64,000 bases of DNA, from positions 34,071 through 98,070 of the forward strand of contig NZ_JALDPT010000018.1 of the NCBI RefSeq assembly GCF_022695515.1, in the 5' to 3' direction. The notes under the pieces were generated by a model. That model saw only the letters and a list, made by a program, of their open reading frames with translations, made no database searches and was not told the DNA's origin. Origin of the DNA: Phenylobacterium aquaticum (GTDB lineage Bacteria > Pseudomonadota > Alphaproteobacteria > Caulobacterales > Caulobacteraceae). Shown piece by piece: positions 41,836-48,937 of the stretch (its first letter is position 1; every line of letters starts with the position of its first letter). A program made the position numbers and the translations under genes.

Positions 41836-42992
41836 ACGCCGCGGGCGGCGTCGTAGCGCGCCCACATGGGGGCGCAGTCGACCATTTCGCCCCGGGTCAT
41901 GGCCTCATCGATCGCCATGACCGTCAGGCCCGCCTCCATGGATTCGAAGGGCGTCACGGGGAAGGGTTGGCGGCCCTCCAGGGTAGCCAGCAGGTCGCGG
42001 GCCATGGACTGGTCGGCGCCGTTGTGGCTGTCCTCGGTGCGGCCGCCATAGTCGATGCGCTCGGGCTTGCCGCGATCCATGGCCCTGCGGACCATCAGCT
42101 TGTTACGCACCAGATCGGCCAGCAGGGTGCCGTCGGTCCCGGCCACGTACCAGCGCCGCTCGGGCAGGGCGACATGGCTGTTGGCGTGGAAGCTCAGCCG
42201 CACCTTGTTGGCGTATTCCACGAGCGCGTTCTGGTGGTCGGTCACGTCCATGTCGGAATGGAAGGCGTCATTGGCGCTGGACCAGCCGGCGTCGCGCAGG
42301 GCGTAGGCGGGCTGGCCGTCGCTGTAGGTTTTCGGCGCATCCGCACGTTCCGGAACGAAAATACTGCGCCCGCCGAAGCTGGCGACCTTGGCGGGGCGGG
42401 CGCCGGCGATGCGGCCGAAGATATCGAAGTCGTGGCAGACCTTGTCGAGCAGATAGGAGCCACCGAACTCCTGCCTGCGACGCCAGTTGCGCGCCAGATA
42501 GCCGCCATGCTCGGGCGGTAGATGCTCGGTGGCGTCGATGGACACCACCTGGCCCAGTTCGCCGGAATCCACCCGCGCGATGACCTCGCGCACGATGGAC
42601 ATCGAGCGCATGACCAGGCCGATGAACACCGGCGGCAGGCCGCCGCCGGACAGGCGTTCGGCCAGCGCCAGGGTCTCCTCCTCGGTCCGCACGATCGGCT
42701 TCTCCGCAAAGATCGGATAGCCGGCGTCCAGCGCCAGGTTGAGGTGCTCGAAATGCAGGTGGTTCGGCGAGCCGATCATCACGAGGTCATAGGGCCCGCG
42801 CGCGAACAGCTCGGCGGGACTGGCGACCTCGATCCCGGGGTCGATCTCCGCGGCGGCCATGATCGGCGCCCCGACCGGGGCCGGATCGACGTGGCAGGCG
42901 ACGTCCAGGCTCCAGCCCACTTCCTTCATCGCCGACAGCACATGGGCGATGCGCTGGCCCAGGCCGATGACGCCGATCCGGTAGGTCTTCAT
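41832..42992 (-). CDS. Gfo/Idh/MocA family oxidoreductase
   Basis: 386 residues. NAD(P)-binding start MKTYRIGVIGLGQRIAHVL, the EKPI motif (FAEKPIVRTEEETLAL) with catalytic Lys, and the substrate site GGSYLLDKVCHDFDIF (Lys and Asp/His). The ATG at 42992 starts the Rossmann fold; an in-frame start at 43067 would add 25 unrelated residues. It starts 7 nt after the aminotransferase stop, so both form one operon. Sugar or inositol substrate likely. Confidence 0.9.
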   Translation of the reverse strand: MKTYRIGVIGLGQRIAHVLSAMKEVGWSLDVACHVDPAPVGAPIMAAAEIDPGIEVASPAELFARGPYDLVMIGSPNHLHFEHLNLALDAGYPIFAEKPIVRTEEETLALAERLSGGGLPPVFIGLVMRSMSIVREVIARVDSGELGQVVSIDATEHLPPEHGGYLARNWRRRQEFGGSYLLDKVCHDFDIFGRIAGARPAKVASFGGRSIFVPERADAPKTYSDGQPAYALRDAGWSSANDAFHSDMDVTDHQNALVEYANKVRLSFHANSHVALPERRWYVAGTDGTLLADLVRNKLMVRRAMDRGKPERIDYGGRTEDSHNGADQSMARDLLATLEGRQPFPVTPFESMEAGLTVMAIDEAMTRGEMVDCAPMWARYDAARGV

Positions 42993-42999
42993 GGAACGC

Positions 43000-44328
43000 C
43001 TATTTGATGTGGCTAAGAACACCGCGCAGCAGACTGAAAAGCTTGCCGATATCGTCCGCGGACGCAATGAGCGGCGGCGACAGGGCGATGATGTCGCCGG
43101 TGGCGCGCACCAGCAGACCGGCCTTCAGCGCATTGACCAGGGTCTCATAGCCGCGGGCGCCCGGTTCGCCGTCGCGGGGCGCGAACTCGATCGCTCCCAT
43201 CATGCCGATGTTGCGGATGTCGATGATGTGCGGCAGGTCGGCCAGGCCATGGATGGCCTCCTCCCACAGGGGCGCGGTGGCCGCGCAGCGGGCGAACAGA
43301 TCCTCGCGCTGATAGATTTCCAGCGTCGCCAAGCCGGCGGCGCAGGCCACAGGATGGCCGGAATAGGTATAGCCGTGGAACAGCTCGATCACCGCCTCAG
43401 GCCCATGCATGAGCTGATCGTGGACCTCCCGCTTCACGAACACCGCCCCCATCGGCAGGGTCCCGTTGGTGATCCCCTTGGCGGTGGTCATCAGATCCGG
43501 CGTGACCCCGAAATACTGGCTGGCGAAGGGCGCGCCGAGGCGTCCGAACCCGGTGATGACCTCGTCGAAGATCAGAAGGATTCCATACTTGTCGCAGATG
43601 GTCCTCAGTCGCTGCAGATAGCCCTTGGGCGGCGGCAGGACCCCGGCCGATCCCGCGACCGGCTCGACGATCACCGCCGCAATGGTCTCGCCCCCGTGCA
43701 GGGCGACGATGCGCTCCAGCTCGTCGGCCAGTTCGGCGCCGTGTTCCGGTTGGCCCTTGGAGAAGGCGTTGCGGGCGAGGTCGAAGGTGTGGGGCAGGTG
43801 GTCCGTGCCCGGCAGGTTGAGGAAGGTGCGGCGGTTGTTGACCAGCCCGCCCACTGAAATCCCGCCGAACCCGACCCCGTGATAGCCCTTCTCGCGGCCG
43901 ATCAGCCGGGTGCGCTGCCCTTCGCCACGGGCGCGGTGATAGGCCATGGCGATCTTGAGCGCGGTGTCGACCGACTCCGATCCGGAGCCTGTGAAGAAGA
44001 TGCGGTCCAGCCCTGGCGGGGCCACAGCGGTCAGCGCCTGGGCGAACTGGAAGGCGATGGGGTGGCCCATCTGGAAGGTGGGCGCGAAGTCGAGGGTCAG
44101 GATCTGGCGGCCGACCGCCTCGGCGATCTCGGTGCGACCATGGCCCGCGTTGACGCACCAGAGGCCCGAGGTGCCGTCCAGCACCTCCTGGCCCTCCGGG
44201 GTGCGGTAGTACATGCCCTTGGCCTCGGCCAGCAGCCGCGGCTCGGCCTTGAACTGCCGGTTGGCGGTGAAGGGCATCCAGAAGGCCGAAAGATCCGGCC
44301 GGTTGTCGCCGAATTCACCGTCGCTCAT
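43000..44328 (-). CDS. Class III aminotransferase, omega-amino acid:pyruvate type
   Basis: 442-residue PLP enzyme. SAFWMPFTANRQFK and FTGSGSESVDTALKIAMAYH are typical of beta-alanine:pyruvate aminotransferases; PLP contacts lie in EKGYHGVGFGGISVGG and LIFDEVITGFGR; the Schiff-base Lys is in MTTAKGITNG. AGGAG lies 7 nt ahead of ATG 44328. It transfers amino groups from beta-alanine or other terminal amines to pyruvate. First gene of the operon with the Gfo/Idh/MocA enzyme. Confidence 0.9.
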   Translation of the reverse strand: MSDGEFGDNRPDLSAFWMPFTANRQFKAEPRLLAEAKGMYYRTPEGQEVLDGTSGLWCVNAGHGRTEIAEAVGRQILTLDFAPTFQMGHPIAFQFAQALTAVAPPGLDRIFFTGSGSESVDTALKIAMAYHRARGEGQRTRLIGREKGYHGVGFGGISVGGLVNNRRTFLNLPGTDHLPHTFDLARNAFSKGQPEHGAELADELERIVALHGGETIAAVIVEPVAGSAGVLPPPKGYLQRLRTICDKYGILLIFDEVITGFGRLGAPFASQYFGVTPDLMTTAKGITNGTLPMGAVFVKREVHDQLMHGPEAVIELFHGYTYSGHPVACAAGLATLEIYQREDLFARCAATAPLWEEAIHGLADLPHIIDIRNIGMMGAIEFAPRDGEPGARGYETLVNALKAGLLVRATGDIIALSPPLIASADDIGKLFSLLRGVLSHIK

Positions 44329-44426
44329 GTCGGGGCTCCTCAATCTGTGATCACGAAATCACGTTCGCGGAAACCCCGCCACCTGATTGAGCCGGGCCCA
44401 GCTGCGATCATACCCAGACCGGTTTT

Positions 44427-45671
44427 TTAGCCCGCCGCGGCGGGCAGGGCGCCTCGCCAGCGTGCTTCCGCGGCATCGGCGTCGCGCCAGCACAGGGCGA
44501 TCGCGGCCGCCAGGGCGTCGTCGCCGCGCGCGGCGTCGATCCGCTGCTGGAAGGTCTGCTCCAGGGCGTCGCGTTCCGCCGCCATGAGGGCGTGGCCGGC
44601 GTGGAAGTCCTTCAGCGTCCGGCGATGGACCTGCTCGTGCCGCCACCACAGGCTCTGGGCGTCGAACCGGTCGCTCGGGGCGGGGCCGTGGTCGGGCAGG
44701 GGCAGGCCCAGGACCACAGGCTTGAACAGGCTGAGACAGGGGGCTGAGGTTCCCGTCACCCAGTGGATCGTCCGGCCGGCTCGGATCTCCGAGACCATCG
44801 AGGCCACCGACTGGCTGCGGCGCGGGCCCTCTGCGGCGTGCATGCAGATCGTGCGGCCGACGGTCTCGGCGGGGCTCCAGCCCGAGGCGTCGCCATGGTC
44901 GCGCAGGATCGCCATCATGGCGGCCGGGGTCAGCTGGTCATTTCCCTGCTCGAGCAGGCCCTGGCCGCGCGCGCAGCGCCCGCGCCCGAAGCTCGCCCGA
45001 TCGCGCACCTCGTCGATCAACTGGGCCGCGACATCGAATCGGCCTGACGGATCCGTCCAGCCCGCCGCCCGGGCGTGGTCGGCGAATCCGTCGCTCACCC
45101 GGTCATAGTCGGTCCCGATGCTGTAGGCGTTGGACAGGGCCCGGACCGAGCCGACCCGTTGCAGGGCCCACCAGCGGCCGGCGGTCTCCAGGACGTAGGC
45201 CTCTGTCGCGTCGGCGATGATGAAGCCGTTGTTGTAATAGAAGCGTCCCAGGTGCCCGCAGTCACCGCCCTGACCGTGGCGCTCCAGGAGCTCGATGATG
45301 ACCTCGACCGCCTGGGCGGCGCTGGCCGCCCGCTCCAGCGCCAGCCGCAAAAGGTCCATGCCGGTCAGGGCCCGCCTGCGCTGGGCCGCAGTCTTGGCGT
45401 GCAGGGCCTCGTTGCCGATCACCACCCCGTGCTCATTGGCCCCCATCTCCGCCCCCCACATCCAGAAGGGCCGGGAGATCAGGCAGGCGTGGGTCTCCTC
45501 GACATCGGGAATGGAGATGTAGGTGAGCTTGAGCTGGCCGGAGGGATCACGCCGCCGACGACCGTGAACTTCCAGCACCTGGGCCTCGTTGCGCTCGCGG
45601 TCGCTGTTCTTGGCGAACAGGGTTGCGCCGCGGGCGGTGGAGCGGGGCAGGGCTACAAGGGTGTCGCACAT
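44427..45671 (-). CDS. Secernin-like C69-family hydrolase
   Basis: 414 residues starting MCDTLVALPRSTARGATLFA: Cys2 becomes the N-terminal nucleophile after Met removal, as in secernins and C69 dipeptidases. KNSDRERNEAQVLEVH and GANEHGVVIGNEAL are conserved secernin blocks. Cytoplasmic, no signal peptide. The true activity of bacterial secernins is uncertain; some act as aminopeptidases or amidases. Confidence 0.85.
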   Translation of the reverse strand: MCDTLVALPRSTARGATLFAKNSDRERNEAQVLEVHGRRRRDPSGQLKLTYISIPDVEETHACLISRPFWMWGAEMGANEHGVVIGNEALHAKTAAQRRRALTGMDLLRLALERAASAAQAVEVIIELLERHGQGGDCGHLGRFYYNNGFIIADATEAYVLETAGRWWALQRVGSVRALSNAYSIGTDYDRVSDGFADHARAAGWTDPSGRFDVAAQLIDEVRDRASFGRGRCARGQGLLEQGNDQLTPAAMMAILRDHGDASGWSPAETVGRTICMHAAEGPRRSQSVASMVSEIRAGRTIHWVTGTSAPCLSLFKPVVLGLPLPDHGPAPSDRFDAQSLWWRHEQVHRRTLKDFHAGHALMAAERDALEQTFQQRIDAARGDDALAAAIALCWRDADAAEARWRGALPAAAG

Positions 45672-45743
45672 GGCCCGAGCTTATCCGCGCCGGGCGGCTT
45701 GTCGAACCCGCGCAAGGGAGTTCCGTCGCATGTTCGGGAAGTT

Positions 45744-45817
45744 TGGAGGCCTGACCCGGAATCGAACCGGGGTGCACGGATTTGCAGTCCGCTGCGTAAC
45801 CACTCCGCCATCAGGCC
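45744..45817 (-). tRNA. tRNA-Cys (GCA)
   Basis: 74-nt tRNA on the minus strand. Acceptor GGCCTGA pairs with TCAGGCC; discriminator T and encoded CCA follow; anticodon loop CTGCAAA has anticodon GCA; T-arm GGTTCGATTCC. Fits tRNA-Cys, which uses U73. Confidence 0.97.
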
Positions 45818-45907
45818 GCCGCCAGCGTTTTGTGCACGCCAGGACTTGAAGAGGGCGGAGGGCTATCAGAACCCTCCGCGCCATTCAATCTCTCTCGCAA
45901 GGTCGCA

Positions 45908-45937
45908 TTGCGTTCCGGTTAAGGGCGGACCTATAAG
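45908..45937 (+). promoter_or_regulatory. Putative promoter of the pcm-like/tolC region
   Basis: TTGCGTT at 45908-45914 and CCTATAAG at 45930-45937, 15 nt apart, a slightly long form of the Caulobacter housekeeping promoter, about 30 nt ahead of the pcm-like start. Confidence 0.4.
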
Positions 45938-45969
45938 CGCGCAAATCTCGCGAACAGGTTCGAGGACTC

Positions 45970-46539
45970 ATGTCCGATCTCGCCCAAGCCCGTCTGAACA
46001 TGGTGGAGAGCCAGGTTCGTCCTTCCGACGTCACCGACGTGCGGATCCACGACGCCATGCGCGCCATCCCGCGTGAAGGCTTCGTGCCGGCCGGCAAGGC
46101 CTATCTGGCCTATGCCGACGACGCGGTGGAGTACGCCCCGGGGCGGGTGCTCTTGAAGCCCCGCGACGTGGCCAAGCTGCTGCAAATCCTGAAACCCGCC
46201 GAAGGCGAGACCGCACTCGCGATCGCCGCGCCCTATGCGGCCGCGGTTCTGGAGGCCCTGGGCCTGACCGTCACCCGCTATGACGAGGGCGACCTGAAGT
46301 CGCCGCCCGGCGCCAACTACGACCTGATCATCTGCGAGGGCGCCGTCGCCCGCGCCCCGGCGAGCTGGACCGGCGCGCTCGGCCTGGGCGGCCGTCTCGG
46401 CGTGATCGAGCGCGAGGGGCCGGTCGGCAAGGCCTGCCTCTATGTGCGGGCCGAGGATGGGATCGGTCGACGGACGGTGTTCGACGCCACGCCGCCGGTG
46501 CTGCCCGGGTTCGAGCCCGAGGCCGGCTTCGCGTTCTGA
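45970..46539 (+). CDS. pcm: Protein-L-isoaspartate O-methyltransferase homologue, SAM site degenerate
   Basis: 189 residues. The N-terminus keeps the family pattern (RLNMVESQVRPSDVTDVRIH, then AIPREGFVPAGKAYLAYAD). The SAM-binding loop, normally ExGTGSGY, reads ALAIAAPYAAAV here, and the substrate motif GQTIS is GRVLL; the post-II block is IICEGAVARA. So the catalytic site looks lost, though the fold and position (just before the tolC-like gene, as in Caulobacter) are kept. It may be a non-enzymatic relative. Not frameshifted. Confidence 0.8.
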   Translation: MSDLAQARLNMVESQVRPSDVTDVRIHDAMRAIPREGFVPAGKAYLAYADDAVEYAPGRVLLKPRDVAKLLQILKPAEGETALAIAAPYAAAVLEALGLTVTRYDEGDLKSPPGANYDLIICEGAVARAPASWTGALGLGGRLGVIEREGPVGKACLYVRAEDGIGRRTVFDATPPVLPGFEPEAGFAF

Positions 46540-46672
46540 GGCGCGCCTGAAGCTTTGTGAAACACCTCGGAAACCTCTGGGTGAAAAAAGCTTAAGGTGC
46601 CGACCACTGGCCTCCATGCCAAACGACGGCCATATAGGGCGCGCAGTGTCTCGCCGTAGTCGGGGATTTCGA

Positions 46673-48181
46673 ATGATCAATAGCCGTCGCGGAGGCCTTT
46701 TGGCCGCGGTGTCCTGCGCGGGCCTGATTGGCGCGCTCGTGGCCGGGCCTGCCTGCGCTGAAACCTTGGCTGACGCGATCGCGCTCGCCTATGACAGCAA
46801 TCCCACGCTTCAGGCCCAGCGCGCCACCCAGCGCCAGCTGGACGAGAGCTGGGTGCAGGCGCGCAGCGGCTATCGCCCGACGGTCTCGACGTCCTTCACC
46901 GAGACCTATCAGGAAACCCGGACCCCCGGGGGCCGCGGCTACGCCGACACCAATGGCGACGGCATTCCCGACACACTGGTCAGCACCAGCATTCGCACCG
47001 CCAACGCCGCCTCCGGCGCCCTGACCCTGACCCAGCCGGTCTGGACCGGCGGTCGCGTGGGCGCGGCGGTCTCGGCGGCCGAGGCCGACATCCTGAACGG
47101 TCGCGAAAACCTCCGTAAGGTCGAGAGCAGCGTGCTGGGCGCCGTGATCCAGGCCTATGTCGATGTGCGGCGCGACCAGGAAGCTGTGCGCATCTACGAG
47201 AACAATTTCGCGGTCCTGACCCGCCAGTTCGAGGAATCCAAGGCCCGCTTCGATGTGGGTGAGATCACCCGCACCGACGTGGCCCAGGCTGAAGCCCGGC
47301 TCGAGGCGTCCCGCGCCTCGCTGCAGTCGGCCAAGGGCCAGCTCGCCACCAGCCGCGGCAACTACACTGCCGTCGTCGGTCAGGCGCCCGGCGAACTGGC
47401 TCCGGAGCCGTCCCTGGCCGAACTGCTGCCGGCCAGCGTCGATCAGGCCTTCGACATCGCGACCCAGGACAATCCGTCCATCCGCGCGGCGGAATACGCC
47501 GAACAGGCCAGCCGCGCGCGGCTGGCGGGTGCGCGGGCTGAGCGCATGCCCACGGTCGCGATCCAGGGCCGCCTGGGGTGGAGCGGCACCGCCGATCCGC
47601 TCGAGACCGACAAGATGTCTCGCGCCGTCACCGGCGTGGCCCAGGTCTCCGTGCCGCTGTTCAACGGCGGCCTGACCACCTCGCGGGTCCGCGCCGCGAT
47701 CGAGAAGAACAACACCGACCGGATCAATATCGAGACGGCGCGTCGCTCGGCGATGCAATCGCTCACCCAGGCCTGGAGCACTCTGATCTCCACCCGGGCG
47801 AACATCATCTCCACCGACCAGCAGGTGAAGGCCGCCCGCATCGCCGCCGAAGGCACGCGCCAGGAGCTGCAGGTCGGCCTGCGGACCACCCTCGACGTGC
47901 TGAACGCCGAGCAGGAGCTGCGGTCCGCCGAGCTTTCTCAGGTCACGGCCCGGCATGACGAATATGTCGCAGCCGCCTCGGTGCTGAACCAGATGGGCCG
48001 CCTCCAGGCGCAATATCTGACCCCGGCGATCCCGCGCTACGACCCGAAGACGCACTTCGGCAAACTCCGTCTCACCTGGGGCTGGGTGCCGTGGGAGGAA
48101 CCGATCGGCATCGTCGATTCGGCTTTGACCCCGAAGACTCACGAGCTGCCCCTCGATAAGCCGGCGTCTCCCTCTAAATAG
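46673..48181 (+). CDS. tolC: TolC-family outer-membrane channel (RsaF-like)
   Basis: 502 residues; signal peptide ends AGPACA before ETLADAIALAYDSN, the usual TolC start. Two repeated outer-membrane-efflux halves follow, with long coiled-coil segments (EESKARFDVGEITRTDVAQA and AEGTRQELQVGLRTTLDVLN) and the strand motif LTLTQPVWTGGR. Genes of this position in Caulobacter are the RsaF type I secretion channels. It is the only outer-membrane factor in the window and could serve the RND pump. Confidence 0.92.
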   Translation: MINSRRGGLLAAVSCAGLIGALVAGPACAETLADAIALAYDSNPTLQAQRATQRQLDESWVQARSGYRPTVSTSFTETYQETRTPGGRGYADTNGDGIPDTLVSTSIRTANAASGALTLTQPVWTGGRVGAAVSAAEADILNGRENLRKVESSVLGAVIQAYVDVRRDQEAVRIYENNFAVLTRQFEESKARFDVGEITRTDVAQAEARLEASRASLQSAKGQLATSRGNYTAVVGQAPGELAPEPSLAELLPASVDQAFDIATQDNPSIRAAEYAEQASRARLAGARAERMPTVAIQGRLGWSGTADPLETDKMSRAVTGVAQVSVPLFNGGLTTSRVRAAIEKNNTDRINIETARRSAMQSLTQAWSTLISTRANIISTDQQVKAARIAAEGTRQELQVGLRTTLDVLNAEQELRSAELSQVTARHDEYVAAASVLNQMGRLQAQYLTPAIPRYDPKTHFGKLRLTWGWVPWEEPIGIVDSALTPKTHELPLDKPASPSK

Positions 48182-48325
48182 GCTTCGCTAACCGCTGAAG
48201 GGACTACGGATTCGCGCGCGGCACGAATCCGCCCTTGCGCACCTTGGCGGAAATTGCAGGATCAAGCCTGGGCGCATACCCTTGCCCCACGGGATTCTTT
48301 CATTCGCACGAGCGCCGGTTCTCCC

Positions 48326-48838
48326 ATGTCCGACCAGTCTTCCCAAGAACCGACGATGGAGGAGATCCTGGCCTCCATCCGACGCATCATCTCCGAGGAT
48401 GATGCGCCCGCGTCGGATGAGGCGCCGGCGGCCGAACCGGAACCCGAGGCCTCGGCTGAGCCGGAGCTTCCGCCCCTGCCGGAGCCGGAGGAAGACGACG
48501 GCGTCCTGGAGCTCACCGAGAAGGTCGAGAGCCACGGCGACCTCGACGTCTACGCCGCCTCCTCGGAGCCGGTCGAAGAGCCCATCCACGATCTGACGCC
48601 CGCGCCGTCGCTCGGCGAAAGTCTGGTCAGCGATCCGGCCGCCGCCGCCGCCGCCGCCGCCTTCGGCGCGCTCTCCAGCGGCATCCTGATGCCGGCCGAG
48701 GGCCGCACGCTTGAGGACGTGGTTCGCGAACTCTTGCGGCCGCTTCTGAAGCAGTGGCTGGACGACAATCTGCCGCGCATCGTTGAGTCCACGGTGCAGG
48801 CCGAAGTCGAGCGCATTGCCCGCGGGCGAGTACGCTAA
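48326..48838 (+). CDS. popZ: PopZ, polar organizing protein
   Basis: 170 residues. The N-terminal helix EEPTMEEILASIRRIISEDD-like block (TMEEILASIRRIISEDDAP) binds client proteins, the middle is acidic and Pro-rich (about 30-100), and the C-terminal helices (GRTLEDVVRELLRPLLKQWL) drive oligomerisation. PopZ forms the polar matrix that anchors ParB-parS and recruits cell-cycle kinases in Caulobacter. The ATG at 48326 aligns with MSDQSQEPT. A run of GCC codons near 48640 encodes nine alanines. Confidence 0.95.
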   Translation: MSDQSSQEPTMEEILASIRRIISEDDAPASDEAPAAEPEPEASAEPELPPLPEPEEDDGVLELTEKVESHGDLDVYAASSEPVEEPIHDLTPAPSLGESLVSDPAAAAAAAAFGALSSGILMPAEGRTLEDVVRELLRPLLKQWLDDNLPRIVESTVQAEVERIARGRVR

Positions 48839-48895
48839 GCTGTCATCTGGCGGGGAAATCCCGCCGTCCCTGGCCGCTGCGATCCAACCTGAAAC

Positions 48896-48923
48896 TTGAC
48901 GCGGGCGGCGCCTCTGTTAAGCG
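48896..48923 (+). promoter_or_regulatory. valS promoter
   Basis: TTGACGC at 48896-48902, 13 nt, GTTAAGCG at 48916-48923. The -35 box is a perfect match. The start would be near 48930, only about 8-10 nt before ATG 48938, which leaves room for almost no leader. It also rules out a TTG start at 48896. Confidence 0.6.
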
Positions 48924-48937
48924 CCGCCCCCATCACC

